64,000 bases of DNA from Pseudomonas helmanticensis (GCF_900182985.1 NZ_FXUY01000002.1:684501-748500); one strand, 5' to 3'; counted from the stretch's first letter, positions 1 to 9,593 are shown. The notes: generated by a model not told the origin, from the sequence alone. Made by a program: numbers and translations.

Positions 1-807
1 GTGAGCCGACTTGAAGAGAGATTGGGAGCACGCTTGCTCAATCGTACGTCTCGACAAATGGCACTAACCGAATTCGGACTTAGCATTGCTGAAAGCGCAA
101 GCCGCCTGTACCGCGAAGCGGAACAAACAGAAGGTATCGCTCGAGAGCTTTCTTCAGTGCCTAGAGGGCTCGTGCGGCTTGCCATTCCTATGACCTTCGG
201 CGTCCGATGGGTGGCTCCAATCCTCCCTGAATTCCTAAGCGCATATCCCGATGTCTGTATCGATTTACACCTATCAGACGCCGCGGTCGACTTGATCGGC
301 GAAGGGTTTGACGCAGCGATTCGAATCGCGATCATGCCCGATTCCTCACTAGTAGCACGAAGGCTTTGCCGCGTATCACGCTATCTAGTCGCGTCACCTA
401 GCTACTTCGAAAAGTATGGGCATCCAGAAACTCCGCAGGACTTGGCGGGTAGAAACTGCCTAGGGTATGCATATAGAGCACAGAGCGACGTATGGCGGCT
501 GGTCAACGCCTCCGGTGAAGAGGTAAGCATCACCCCTTCTGGGTCATTGCGGGTCACCAATGTTGAAGCTCTAATGCCAGCGGTGCTCGCTGGCATCGCA
601 ATCGCCGAGTTGCCTGAATTTGTCGCGAGCGAATACCTGCAAGATGGCAGACTCCAGGCGATATTGCCCGAGTGGAGCATGCAGGAGGGCGGCCTTTACT
701 TTGTCACACCCTCAGCGCGAGCGCGGCCAGCTAAAGTCGATGTCCTGGCTGACTTCCTCGTTAAGAGGCTATCTGATCCAGCATGGCGATGGGAACGTGC
801 GACCTAG
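1..807 (+). CDS. LysR-family transcriptional regulator (5' partial)
   Basis: The frame is open from the first base, so the true start lies upstream; the first roughly 20-30 residues of the winged-helix DNA-binding domain are missing. The visible protein begins inside the LysR recognition helix region (SRLEERLGARLLNRTSR) and continues with the usual linker helix and a type 2 periplasmic-binding-like effector domain from about residue 60 to 260. The family binds an intergenic operator and responds to a small-molecule coinducer. The gene ends 293 bp before a porin gene on the same strand, so control of the porin is possible but not shown. The effector cannot be read from the sequence. The family call is secure. 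Confidence 0.9.
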   Translation: MSRLEERLGARLLNRTSRQMALTEFGLSIAESASRLYREAEQTEGIARELSSVPRGLVRLAIPMTFGVRWVAPILPEFLSAYPDVCIDLHLSDAAVDLIGEGFDAAIRIAIMPDSSLVARRLCRVSRYLVASPSYFEKYGHPETPQDLAGRNCLGYAYRAQSDVWRLVNASGEEVSITPSGSLRVTNVEALMPAVLAGIAIAELPEFVASEYLQDGRLQAILPEWSMQEGGLYFVTPSARARPAKVDVLADFLVKRLSDPAWRWERAT

Positions 808-917
808 GCTTGGAACGCCCTACCCTGCCTAATCCATTTCCTATTCCAGCACTTCAGTAACCTTCACAGTCCGTTGGCGGGTGATCAACCGATAACAAAC
901 GCAATGGAGGCTCCATT

Positions 918-960
918 CTTGCCGAAAATATCCATCGGTATTCCAGCAATCGGTATGACG
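918..960 (+). promoter_or_regulatory. Upstream element of porin 1, shared with porin 2
   Basis: Three blocks, CTTGCCGAAAAT (918), GTATTCC (938) and AATCGGTATGACG (948), recur upstream of the next porin gene at 2479, 2499 and 2509 with identical spacing of 20 and 10 bases. The element lies about 140 bp before the porin start. Conservation of both blocks and spacing in otherwise drifting DNA suggests a promoter or operator kept after duplication. The binding protein is unknown. Confidence 0.5.
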
Positions 961-1100
961 CGTCACCAATTCTAGTAGTGGTGTACTGCTACCCTTTATT
1001 AGATAGCTCCCCCCAAAAAAACAGTAATCCGCACAAGGTCATTCTTCGAGCGGCTAGGAGGCCATTTCTTTCAATCAGCGCCGACACCTCAGGAGCTTTT

Positions 1101-2444
1101 ATGAAAAGCAAAAACCTACCTGCCGCCATAATTTTCACGTGCTTCTCGGTTGGTGCCGATGCAGCTGACCCCAAAGCACACGGGTTCATTGAGGACAGTC
1201 GAGCGACTGTCAGCTCACGCACCATGTATTACTCAAACGACAATCACGATGGCGGATTCGACCAGCGCGAAGCCGGTACGGCCCTTAATCTAAATTTCGT
1301 ATCGGGCTTTACTGAAGGCACGATTGGTTTTGGCTTGGATCTGGAGTCATCCGTTGCCGTTCACCTGGACGGTGGTAGAGGACATCACCCTGACAATGCC
1401 AACACCTTCTTCCCTAGTGACTCTGACGGGTCTTCCGCCCACTCATGGGACAGAGCGGGCGCAAATGTAAAAGCGCGATGGTCAAAAACAGAGATAGCGG
1501 TGGGTAATATTTTCACGCCTAACCTACCAATATTGACTAATACAGATGCTCGACTCGTGTCTCAGAACTTTGGCGGTGGCGTGATCACGTCCAAAGAATT
1601 CGATGGGCTGACGCTAACCGCCGGTAAATTTGACCAGTCTGCGGGACGAGCAACCAGCAACCCAACGGGGCTGGCGGTTGCGGGCGGCACCAAGGACTCC
1701 AACGATTTTCGTTTCGCCGGTGGTGATTGGAAGGCAACAAAGGACCTGATGTTTCAATACTATTTCGCCAGGCTCGAAAACTATTACAAACAAAATTACT
1801 TGGGTCTGGTTCACGTATTGCCTCTTGGGGCTGATCAGTCGTTTAAGACTGACCTTCGCTATTTTGACAGTAGTTCTGACGGAAAAAACGGTGAGCCCGG
1901 ATACCGTTTCAATAATAACAACGGTTACGCAAGACACCCTGGCGAGGTAGATAACAAAACCTGGAGTGCCATGTTCACCTACACCCTCGGAGGTCATGCG
2001 CTGATGCTTGGTCACGTAGGCGTGAGTGACGATGGGGGATTCGTGTGGCTAGACCAAGGCACTGTCACAGACGGTCGAAATCGGCCTGAAGGCAATGGGG
2101 GGTCCACCTTTTACCTGTTTACCAAAGCTATGGTTGGCACCTTCTCCCGCGCTGGTGAACAAACGAGCTTCGGACAGTACTCCTATGACTTTTCTAAGGT
2201 AGGTGTGCCTGGGTTGAAGGCTTCTGTCGCCTACCTGCGCGGCGAAGACATCAAAAACCCCAGAGGTGGCAGCGACCTATCTGAGTGGGAGCGTGACTTC
2301 AGGGTCGACTACAGCATTCTGAACGGGCCGTTGAAAGGCTTTAGTACAACGTTGCGACACGGTACCTATCGCAGTGACAACACTGGCATTCCGAACACAG
2401 ACCAGACGCGCCTGATCTTCAATTACAGCTACGCCTTCTACTAA
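1101..2444 (+). CDS. OprD-family outer-membrane porin (copy 1)
   Basis: A 447-aa protein of the OprD/OprQ porin family, beta-barrel channels of the Pseudomonas outer membrane for amino acids, peptides or carboxylates. The start is placed at the ATG after CAGGAGCTTTT, giving a signal peptide that ends near GADAA; an upstream in-frame extension lacks a ribosome site. The mature N-terminus has the family signature HGFIEDSRATVSSRTMYYSN, and the C-terminus ends in aromatic beta-strand residues (FNYSYAFY) as expected for Bam-dependent insertion. It is closely similar over its whole length to the next gene. Substrate cannot be assigned from sequence alone. Confidence 0.93.
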   Translation: MKSKNLPAAIIFTCFSVGADAADPKAHGFIEDSRATVSSRTMYYSNDNHDGGFDQREAGTALNLNFVSGFTEGTIGFGLDLESSVAVHLDGGRGHHPDNANTFFPSDSDGSSAHSWDRAGANVKARWSKTEIAVGNIFTPNLPILTNTDARLVSQNFGGGVITSKEFDGLTLTAGKFDQSAGRATSNPTGLAVAGGTKDSNDFRFAGGDWKATKDLMFQYYFARLENYYKQNYLGLVHVLPLGADQSFKTDLRYFDSSSDGKNGEPGYRFNNNNGYARHPGEVDNKTWSAMFTYTLGGHALMLGHVGVSDDGGFVWLDQGTVTDGRNRPEGNGGSTFYLFTKAMVGTFSRAGEQTSFGQYSYDFSKVGVPGLKASVAYLRGEDIKNPRGGSDLSEWERDFRVDYSILNGPLKGFSTTLRHGTYRSDNTGIPNTDQTRLIFNYSYAFY

Positions 2445-2478
2445 ACAATCCGACGCTTCCCTGCATGCAGGCATCACT

Positions 2479-2521
2479 CTTGCCGAAAATGTCATGAAGT
2501 ATTCCGAAAATCGGTATGACG
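2479..2521 (+). promoter_or_regulatory. Upstream element of porin 2 (duplicate of the 918-960 element)
   Basis: The same three blocks as at 918-960 with the same spacing, about 130 bp before the second porin start. Both genes also share TCAATCAGCGCCGAC and CAGGAGCTTTT directly before the ATG, so the duplication included promoter, leader and ribosome binding site. Confidence 0.5.
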
Positions 2522-2650
2522 CCGCAGCTCTTGTGACGAGCTGCTACTGCTACGATATTGGTACTACAAAAATTCCAATATGCACTGGCTCAGTTTTCAA
2601 TCGGCTGGGTGGGTCATTTTTCAATCAGCGCCGACGTGTCAGGAGCTTTT

Positions 2651-3991
2651 ATGGAAAGAACGACCTTGCCAGCCGCTTTCATTCTCGCTGGCCTCTCAAT
2701 CGGCGCAAATGCCGAAGATGCCAAGCAGCATGGATTCGTAGAAGACAGTCAGGCCACTGTCAGCAATCGAACGTACTACTACTCGAACGACAACCGAGAC
2801 GGTGGACGCGACCAGCGCGAAACTGCAACGGCACTTAAATTCGCGTTCACATCCGGGTTTACTCAAGGCACGGTAGGTTTTGGCGTGGACGTGGCATCGC
2901 TGGTGGCTGTCCACCTGGACGGAGGCAGAGGTCACCACCCCGATGCGAATACATTCTTCCCCAGCGACAGTGACGGCTCCGCAGCTCATTCATGGAGCCG
3001 AGTGGGCGGCACCCTGAAAGCGCGCCTCTCAAAAACAGAGTTAGGTGTCGGCAACATCTTCACACCCAATCTTCCAATACTCGTCGCTACTGACTCGCGG
3101 CTCGTTTATCAAAATTTTGGAGGTGGCATCCTCACCTCCAAAGAGATAGATGGGCTCACTCTCACCGCCGGCAAAATTGATCAATCCTCCGGTCGGGCCA
3201 CCAGCAACTCCACCGGTCTAGCGATAGCAGGCGGTACCAAAGACTCGAATGATTTTCGCTTTGCCGGCGGCGATTGGAAAGCGACCAATGATCTGACGTT
3301 TCAGTATTACTTCGCCAGGCTGGAAAACTACTACAAACAAAACTACCTCGGCCTGGTACACGTGCTGCCATTAGGAAATGATCAATCATTCAAAACTGAC
3401 CTGCGCTATTTCGACAGCTCTTCAGACGGAAAAAACGGTGACGTCGGATACCGTTTCAACAACAACGGGGGCTATGCCAAAACCCCTGGCGAGGTCGATA
3501 ACAAAACCTGGAGCGCCATGTTTACGTACAGCATCGGCGGACATTCGATATTGCTAGGTCATGAAAGCGTAAGCGACGACGGCGGGTTCGTGTGGCTCAA
3601 CCAGGGAAATGTCGTAGATGGTCGGAATCGTCCCGAGGGCAACGGAGGTACTGCGTTCTACCTGTTTACCGACGCCATTGTTGGCAACTTTTCCCGGGCA
3701 GGTGAGCAAACGAACTTCGGCCAGTACTCCTATGACTTCACGAAGCTGGGAATACCAGGCTTGAAAACCTCGATCTCGTACCTCAGGGGCGACGACATTA
3801 AGGATGTAGCCGGTGGCAGTGATCACAAGGAATGGGAACGAGATATGCGGATCGATTACATCATTCCATCAGGGCCGCTGAAGGGATTCGGGACAACGTT
3901 GCGCCACGGCACTTATCGCAGTGACGGTTCCGCATTACCTGACACTGATCAGACACGCTTGATCTTCAACTACAGCTATTCGTTTTTATGA
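2651..3991 (+). CDS. OprD-family outer-membrane porin (copy 2)
   Basis: A 446-aa OprD-type porin and tandem paralogue of the gene ending 206 bp upstream. The start is the ATG after CAGGAGCTTTT; the signal peptide ends near GANAE and the mature protein begins HGFVEDSQATVSNRTYYYSN. Long stretches such as the region around NYYKQNYLGLVHVLPLG are identical in the two copies, while the loops differ (for example DVAGGSDHKEWE against NPRGGSDLSEWE). Loop differences between paralogues often reflect a change in substrate preference, but that is inference. The pair probably arose by local duplication including the control region. Confidence 0.93.
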   Translation: MERTTLPAAFILAGLSIGANAEDAKQHGFVEDSQATVSNRTYYYSNDNRDGGRDQRETATALKFAFTSGFTQGTVGFGVDVASLVAVHLDGGRGHHPDANTFFPSDSDGSAAHSWSRVGGTLKARLSKTELGVGNIFTPNLPILVATDSRLVYQNFGGGILTSKEIDGLTLTAGKIDQSSGRATSNSTGLAIAGGTKDSNDFRFAGGDWKATNDLTFQYYFARLENYYKQNYLGLVHVLPLGNDQSFKTDLRYFDSSSDGKNGDVGYRFNNNGGYAKTPGEVDNKTWSAMFTYSIGGHSILLGHESVSDDGGFVWLNQGNVVDGRNRPEGNGGTAFYLFTDAIVGNFSRAGEQTNFGQYSYDFTKLGIPGLKTSISYLRGDDIKDVAGGSDHKEWERDMRIDYIIPSGPLKGFGTTLRHGTYRSDGSALPDTDQTRLIFNYSYSFL

Positions 3992-4489
3992 TCTGAGTCG
4001 CCTGGGCACGACGGCGTAATCGAGCTTGAGGCGTTAGCGTCACCGCATCTGTGGGCTGAACCATCACAGAAGCCTTGACCGCTGAGCGAACGGATCCAGA
4101 GGATGTGGGGGGGGGCTCATGCCTTCTGCCGATGATCGGAGCGCGCCCCCCCCAGGCAATACTCCGCAGCGTGGGTCAGGTTCGCTGCTCCCCCCTGGAG
4201 TGAATGCGCAGGTCTCCGAAGAACACATCGCTCTGGAATTCATCATCTACCCTTTACTAAAGTGCAAGCTTCGGGCAAATCAGTTGTCAACCACAATGGT
4301 TTAACGCGTATTCGGATTATTTCCGCTCACCAATACCCGACCATGCCTCTTTATTCAATATTACAAAACAGTCAAAATTTATAATTCCAACATTAACATT
4401 GCAAACTACCGATGGTCATATTTCGGCCAGATCGGCCTATCTAAACGTACCGCCAAGCTAGACTTTGGAGGCGGATACGGAGAACGACC
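3992..4489. other. Intergenic stretch with long G and C tracts
   Basis: No convincing gene. It holds a run of nine G at 4107-4115 and a run of eight C at 4146-4153 that could pair across a 30-base loop, then AT-rich DNA (about 4300-4440) before a small gene. Short open frames here lack ribosome sites and recognisable sequence. Confidence 0.5.
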
Positions 4490-4684
4490 ATGTCGCCAAA
4501 AAAGACAATTTCGAAGCAGAACGAAGAAGCCGCGCTCAAGGGCCTGAAACGTTCACGCCACGATAAATCTTCGAAGCATAAGCTGGGTGCTGATCTTGAC
4601 CTGCTGATTTTGCTAGCTGAAACACCTAAGCAATGCGTTGACATAGGCTGGGACCGGATGGCGCCGGTGGGCCGTGAAATTTGA
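4490..4684 (+). CDS. Small hypothetical basic protein
   Basis: A 64-aa frame starting with ATG seven bases after GGAGAA, a good ribosome site. The N-terminal half is lysine/arginine rich (SPKKTISKQNEEAALKGLKR), the middle has a short hydrophobic helix-like piece (LDLLILLAET). No family recognised. It ends 60 bp before the RidA-like gene on the same strand and might be co-transcribed with it. It could be a chance frame; the ribosome site and the composition are the only support. Confidence 0.4.
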   Translation: MSPKKTISKQNEEAALKGLKRSRHDKSSKHKLGADLDLLILLAETPKQCVDIGWDRMAPVGREI

Positions 4685-4744
4685 TCGCAGTTAACCTGTG
4701 CGAGTGTTTAATACAACCTATAAGCACAAAGCGGAGAATTATAT

Positions 4745-6019
4745 ATGAGCGGCTTTAACGAAGTGTTAGCTAGAAATACCGAAAAGGCACCTAAAAGCAT
4801 CGGCCCATACTCGCAAACTGTCGCATTTTCGCATTACAACTACATTTCTGCTCAACTGCCAATTGATCCGATGACGAGCGAACTGGTATCAGGAGGTATC
4901 GAAAAACAAGTAAAGCAGTGCTTTCAGAACATTAAAGCAATTTTAGAAAATATCGACCACTTCATGGACGACATCATACGAATCACAATATACCTTACTG
5001 ATATAAACGACACCAAGACGGCAACTGAAATTCACGAATCATACTTTTTGCCCTGTTACACCCCAACTCTCACCCTGCTATCTGTATCGAGTTTACCCAT
5101 GGGGGCATCAGTGCAGATTGAGGCACTTATATCAAACGGCGAAGGCACTATTCCGGGATCGCCGCAGGCTGCCAATCTAATAAAAGTATCTAGAAGCAGT
5201 GAGGACGCGCCAGCCAACAATTTGTCAGCACAATCCGTCGCGTTTTCTCATTACAATAACGTTTCCGCCCAGCTTCCCATAGATCCAAAAACCAATGAAT
5301 TGGTACCGGGCGGCGCAAGAGAACAAACAAGACAATGTTTAAATAATATAAAATCAATACTTTCAAGCGTGAACGTTTCGTTCGATGACATTGTTAAGAT
5401 AAACATCTTTCTTACGTCCTTGTCAGATGTTGATAGAGTTAATCAAGTTTACTCCGAATTCTTTCCTGACTCAGCTGTCGCCAGAGCAGTTTCTTATCTC
5501 CCCGCTCGATCAGTGGTTGCCGTAACAGGCTTGCCAAGAGGGGCTCGCGTTCAAGTTGAAGCAATAGTGTCACACGGAAATGGCACTCCTCCTCAGCTGG
5601 CCGAAGATAGGCATGGCATCATTATCAAATCAAGTAATAACGCACTAGCCCCAAAGGATCATATGTCGTCGCAAACAGTGGCTTTTTCTCATTACAATCA
5701 CTTATCCGCGCAGCTACCGTTGAATCCTAATACTGGAAAACTTATCGGTAATTCTATTACAGAACAAGCCACGCAGTGCCTGATGAACATAAAGGCAATC
5801 GTAGCGAGCGTAAATCACAAGTTGAGCGATGTGGTGAAGATCACTATCCATTTAAAAAACCTTGATGACCTCGACGCTGTTAATGAAGTTTACGGCGCCT
5901 TTTTCCCACGAGGCGAGCCTGCTAGAACCGTTGTGGGAGTACAGGCTTTGCCTTTAGACGCGCGGATACAGGTTGACGCTGTTGTTTCTAACGCTGAAGG
6001 TACTCCGCCGCGAGGGTAA
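4745..6019 (+). CDS. Protein of three fused RidA/YjgF-like domains
   Basis: A 424-aa protein built of three tandem RidA-like domains, about residues 14-130, 155-280 and 300-420. Each contains (T/S)VAFSHYNxxSAQLP followed by QCLxNIKxI and xDIVKIxIxL. Free-standing RidA is about 130 aa, forms trimers and hydrolyses reactive imines/enamines such as 2-aminoacrylate, releasing ammonia. The arginine that binds the substrate carboxylate lies in PARxxVxVxxLP: domain 2 has ARSVVAVTGLP and domain 3 has ARTVVGVQALP, but domain 1 has TLTLLSVSSLP and lacks it. Only domain 1 keeps the IGPYSQ start motif. GGAGAA seven bases upstream fixes the start. An ammonium transporter follows 112 bp downstream. The fusion suggests an intramolecular pseudo-trimer. 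Confidence 0.85.
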   Translation: MSGFNEVLARNTEKAPKSIGPYSQTVAFSHYNYISAQLPIDPMTSELVSGGIEKQVKQCFQNIKAILENIDHFMDDIIRITIYLTDINDTKTATEIHESYFLPCYTPTLTLLSVSSLPMGASVQIEALISNGEGTIPGSPQAANLIKVSRSSEDAPANNLSAQSVAFSHYNNVSAQLPIDPKTNELVPGGAREQTRQCLNNIKSILSSVNVSFDDIVKINIFLTSLSDVDRVNQVYSEFFPDSAVARAVSYLPARSVVAVTGLPRGARVQVEAIVSHGNGTPPQLAEDRHGIIIKSSNNALAPKDHMSSQTVAFSHYNHLSAQLPLNPNTGKLIGNSITEQATQCLMNIKAIVASVNHKLSDVVKITIHLKNLDDLDAVNEVYGAFFPRGEPARTVVGVQALPLDARIQVDAVVSNAEGTPPRG

Positions 6020-6131
6020 GCGACGTTTATCGACATCAGTGCAGCGCCCCCGGCCGACCGAATGAATGGCTGCCGGGGACAATCAAGTCATTTTGGAAAT
6101 TCCACCTTGTCGGTAATTAAGCAGGCATGCC

Positions 6132-7370
6132 ATGGAAACTCTAACGACGACAATCGATATAGGTAATACAGCCTTCATGTTGGTCTGTACCAGCCTTGTC
6201 ATGTTAATGACACCTGGCTTAGCTTTTTTCTATGGCGGGCTGGTGTCTCGCCAGAATGTGCTCACTATTATGATTCAAAGCTTCGCGTCCATGGGTTGGA
6301 CGACTGTCATCTGGTTTATGTTTGGCTATTCAATGTGTTTCGGTCCGACATGGTATGGAATAATCGGCGACCCGACATATTACGCGTTTTTTAATCACGT
6401 AACTCCGCAAGCAATCTTCGCAGCTAATGATGCGGGAATACCACTCATTGTTCATATTGCATATCAGATGATGTTTGCCATAATCACTCCAGCGCTTATT
6501 ACCGGTGCGTTCGCGAATCGGGTGACATTCAAAGCCTACATGCTTTTTCTAACTTTCTGGTTGATATTCGTATACTTTCCATTTGTGCACATGATTTGGA
6601 GCCCCAATGGTCTCTTTGCAAAGTGGGGAGTACTCGATTTCGCCGGTGGAATTGTGGTGCACAACACCTGCGGCTTTGCTGCGCTGGCTTCCGTGATGTT
6701 CGTTGGGGCAAGGAAAAAAACAGGGGACAGACCGCACAATGTTCCACTGATTGCTCTCGGTACGGGGCTCCTCTGGTTTGGCTGGTATGGCTTCAACGCA
6801 GGATCGGAACTGCGTGTGGACATGATCACTGCGTCATCGTTTCTAGCGACAGATCTCTCAGCATCGTTTGCCGCTATTACATGGCTAATCGTCGAGCGCA
6901 TCCATAAGAAACGTACTAGTTTCATTGGCCTCCTGACCGGGGCCGTCGCAGGCCTGGCAACCATCACGCCTGCCGCTGGCTACGTATCACTGACCACAGC
7001 ATGTTTCATCGGCGTGGTTGCTGGCTGTGTCTGCTATGCGACCGTAGTGTTGGTACACAAGCTAGGATTGGATGATGCTCTCGATGTGTTTGGGGTTCAC
7101 GGCATGGGCGGGCTGATTGGCTCTCTACTGCTCGGAATTTTTGGTTCGCTAGCATGGAATCCAAACGGTGCAAACGGATTGATCTTCGGCGGATACGAGT
7201 TCTTCTACAAGCAGGTCGTCGTGGTTGTCTGCTCGAGCATTTGGGCATTTGTTTTCACATACTTGATGCTTTGGGTTATCAACCGATTCATAACTGTCCG
7301 CGTGACAGAAGCATCGGAGCATTCCGGATTGGATGCAGATCAACTAGGCGAGAATGCCTATGAGAGGTGA
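6132..7370 (+). CDS. amt: Ammonium transporter (Amt/AmtB family)
   Basis: A 412-aa polytopic inner-membrane protein with about 11 predicted membrane segments. It has the family start (TPGLAFFYGGLV), the pore histidines in GGIVVHNTCGFAA and DVFGVHGMGG, and an acidic C-terminal tail (SEHSGLDADQLGENAYE) of the kind that meets the PII protein GlnK. The family conducts ammonium/ammonia into the cell. No glnK lies beside it, unlike the usual glnK-amtB operon, so this is probably an additional transporter tied to the neighbouring RidA-like gene or to the cyanase group downstream. The ribosome site before the ATG is weak. Confidence 0.93.
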   Translation: METLTTTIDIGNTAFMLVCTSLVMLMTPGLAFFYGGLVSRQNVLTIMIQSFASMGWTTVIWFMFGYSMCFGPTWYGIIGDPTYYAFFNHVTPQAIFAANDAGIPLIVHIAYQMMFAIITPALITGAFANRVTFKAYMLFLTFWLIFVYFPFVHMIWSPNGLFAKWGVLDFAGGIVVHNTCGFAALASVMFVGARKKTGDRPHNVPLIALGTGLLWFGWYGFNAGSELRVDMITASSFLATDLSASFAAITWLIVERIHKKRTSFIGLLTGAVAGLATITPAAGYVSLTTACFIGVVAGCVCYATVVLVHKLGLDDALDVFGVHGMGGLIGSLLLGIFGSLAWNPNGANGLIFGGYEFFYKQVVVVVCSSIWAFVFTYLMLWVINRFITVRVTEASEHSGLDADQLGENAYER

Positions 7371-8049
7371 GTGCCTAGCCGGCGGCTCCACCAACACCAT
7401 TGAGCGACTACATCTGGCTTGATCACTCGAGTGCTTCCGCTTGCCTCAAACTGTAAGAATTTCAAAAGTTTACACGAGGCGATTCGTAGGCTCTCCGCCG
7501 AACGATTTCGACAGCAGCTTCAGGGGAGTCAATATCTCGCGCAGCAGAGGAGGTACGGCACAACTCAGAGGGTTTGTGCTTGTGGGCTTAGCCGGCAGGA
7601 GCCCGAATATAGCGGCATGGGATTTTCACATCAGCCATGCATGAGAAGTGTATTGCAATGCTCAAATCAATCAGGCGCCTCAAGACTCTCGGACTTGATT
7701 CCATAAGCCGGCGTTAACCAATTCAAAGTCGCGACTTGGTCGGGGCGAAACTCCTAAATCCCCGCCACCGATACCCTGTTCTCATCTCAGCGCCCCTACC
7801 CCGTTCTTCGCAACCATCGATCAGCAAAGGATCATAGGGGGCATCAGGCTGAGAACACAATTCTGCCCACCCATCCCATGCACGGTTATGACGTCTCCAC
7901 AATATATAAAAATGGATCTATAGGAACTGCTTATACGAAGCATTGTATATCGGTCTTGGACGATATCGAGCAGTACGCCGAATATGGCTTCACACCAAGC
8001 AACACTCACTAAGCAAGACAAACTAAATCACTCTCGATAGGAACACACC
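7371..8049. other. Intergenic stretch before cynS
   Basis: About 680 bp without a convincing gene. Several short frames exist but they have no ribosome site and no recognisable sequence. The last 150 bp (AT-rich around 7895-7935) probably contain the cynS promoter; I could not identify a specific regulator site, and no cynR-type regulator gene is adjacent. Confidence 0.5.
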
Positions 8050-8517
8050 ATGCAACAGTCCCACGCTTACAACGACTCTAGCCTTGAACTCACAGCCAAA
8101 ATCCTGGACGCCAAGGCCCGTAAGAACCTGTCTTTCGAACAGGTAACTGAAGGCACCGGCCTTGGCCTGGCCTACGTCACCGCAGCCCTGCTGGGTCAAC
8201 ACCCACTGCCCGAAGCGGCGGCGAAAGTGATCGGCAAAAAACTGGACTTGGACGACGATTCGGTATCCCGCCTCCAAATCATCCCGTTGCGCGGCAGTCT
8301 GTCAGGCGTCCCGACCGATCCGACAGTTTATCGCTTTTACGAAATGATCCAGATTTACGGCACAACCCTCAAAGCACTGGTACACGAACAATTTGGCGAC
8401 GGCATCATCAGTGCCATCAACTTCAAACTGAACATGAAGAAGGTGGAAGATCCTGAAGGTGGGCACCGCGCAGTGATCACTCTCGATGGCAAGTTCCTAC
8501 CACTGCGTCCTTTTTAA
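8050..8517 (+). CDS. cynS: Cyanate hydratase (cyanase)
   Basis: A 155-aa protein matching CynS along its full length (the E. coli enzyme is 156 aa). It catalyses cyanate plus bicarbonate to ammonia and two CO2 in the cytoplasm as a decamer. The catalytic triad is present with a one-residue offset: Arg95 and Glu98 in [11 protein letters not shown] and Ser121 in GIISAINF. An N-terminal helical bundle precedes the catalytic domain. The ATG follows a plausible AGGAAC site. A carbonic anhydrase gene lies two genes downstream, as expected because cyanase consumes bicarbonate. Confidence 0.97.
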   Translation: MQQSHAYNDSSLELTAKILDAKARKNLSFEQVTEGTGLGLAYVTAALLGQHPLPEAAAKVIGKKLDLDDDSVSRLQIIPLRGSLSGVPTDPTVYRFYEMIQIYGTTLKALVHEQFGDGIISAINFKLNMKKVEDPEGGHRAVITLDGKFLPLRPF

Positions 8518-8540
8518 TGGCGCAACTAAAAATTTAACTC

Positions 8541-8561
8541 GGCCCGCAACTACCGCGGGCC
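8541..8561 (+). terminator. GC-rich hairpin after cynS
   Basis: GGCCCGC (8541-8547) pairs with GCGGGCC (8555-8561) across a 7-base loop, 23 bp after the cynS stop. There is no run of T behind it, so it may be an mRNA-stabilising or attenuating hairpin rather than a true terminator. Confidence 0.45.
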
Positions 8562-8618
8562 TGCTTCCAAAAAACGCATAGCTTTTATCAACCACCAAAT
8601 TAAGCTGGAGGATTTGTC

Positions 8619-8867
8619 ATGAACAAAATTCTGATTCTCGCCCTGTCTCTGACGGCCTCAATGTCAGCTTTCGCACAAGAAGTTGCCCTCAAGCCCGACG
8701 CAACTCGGTACGTCTACGGCATGCACTTGGATATATCCAAGGTCATCAACATTACTGAAGCAGCAGACATCTGCGGTCCAGTGCCCGTGCAGATGACCTA
8801 CAAAGACTCGCACGGTGACATTCGAATTGTTGAGTACAGCGTCATAGGTCACGGCTGTTCGAACTGA
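8619..8867 (+). CDS. Small exported DUF2790-type protein
   Basis: An 82-aa protein with a clear signal peptide ([20 protein letters not shown]) and a short mature domain (about 62 aa) resembling DUF2790, a family widespread in Pseudomonas and probably periplasmic. Two cysteines (in DICGP and GHGCS) could form a disulphide. GGAGG lies well placed before the ATG. Function is unknown. It sits between cynS and the carbonic anhydrase gene, 38 bp before the latter, so co-transcription is likely; a role linked to cyanate use is guesswork. Confidence 0.75.
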   Translation: MNKILILALSLTASMSAFAQEVALKPDATRYVYGMHLDISKVINITEAADICGPVPVQMTYKDSHGDIRIVEYSVIGHGCSN

Positions 8868-8905
8868 TCTCACTTCCCCTTAATTTTCTGCTAGAGGCAA
8901 GCATC

Positions 8906-9568
8906 ATGAAAGCACTTATCGAAGGTTTTTTGAAATTCCAAAAAGAAGCATTTCCACAGCGGACGAAACTGTTCCAGCACTTGGCAACAACGCAGAATCC
9001 AGGAACTTTGTTCATCACATGTTCCGACAGCCGCGTAGTTCCCGAGCTGTTGACGCAGCAAGAGCCGGGCGAATTGTTCGTGATCCGCAATGCCGGCAAC
9101 ATCGTTCCGCCTTACAGCCCTCATCCTGGCGGCGTTTCTGCAACAGTGGAATATGCGGTCGCAGTGCTGGGTGTTACCGATATTGTGATCTGTGGACACT
9201 CGGATTGCGGCGCGATGACCGCCGTCGCGAAGTGCAAATGCATGGATCATCTCCCAGCGGTCGACGGTTGGTTACAACACGCTGAATCTGCGAAAGTCAT
9301 CAACCAATCTCGTCATCACATCAGTGATGCCGCGAAAGTAAGCTCGATGGTTCGTGAAAACGTCATCGCCCAACTGGCGAACATTCAGACTCACCCATCC
9401 GTACGCATCGCCCAAGAAAAAGGCTTGTTGAATTTACATGGCTGGATTTACGACATCGAAACCGGATCGGTGGACGCTCTCGACTCCGATAATCGTAGCT
9501 TCAAATCATTGGCGAAGCATCCTGCTACCTGTGCTGTACACGCTCGCATAGCAAAAGCCGCAGCCTAA
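8906..9568 (+). CDS. cynT: Beta-class carbonic anhydrase
   Basis: A 220-aa zinc enzyme interconverting CO2 and bicarbonate. The beta-class zinc ligands are visible: Cys39 in TCSDSRVVP with the Asp41/Arg43 dyad, and His98 and Cys101 in GHSDCGAM. In cyanate operons this enzyme retains CO2 as bicarbonate so that cyanase does not drain the pool. It lies downstream of cynS here, whereas E. coli has cynT before cynS. AGAGGC precedes the ATG. The symbol is chosen from context; a housekeeping Can-type role cannot be excluded. Confidence 0.93.
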   Translation: MKALIEGFLKFQKEAFPQRTKLFQHLATTQNPGTLFITCSDSRVVPELLTQQEPGELFVIRNAGNIVPPYSPHPGGVSATVEYAVAVLGVTDIVICGHSDCGAMTAVAKCKCMDHLPAVDGWLQHAESAKVINQSRHHISDAAKVSSMVRENVIAQLANIQTHPSVRIAQEKGLLNLHGWIYDIETGSVDALDSDNRSFKSLAKHPATCAVHARIAKAAA

Positions 9569-9593
9569 AACACCGGCACGAGGAGTGCACGTA

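Noticed and set aside
1..807. The LysR gene as cynR
   Set aside because: It is 7 kb from cynS with several unrelated genes between; adjacent to a porin instead.
4064..4304. Small frames across the G/C tracts
   Set aside because: Proline/serine-rich readings of homopolymer DNA without ribosome sites.
7419..7706. 95-codon frame between amt and cynS
   Set aside because: No start signal and no family; several overlapping alternatives.
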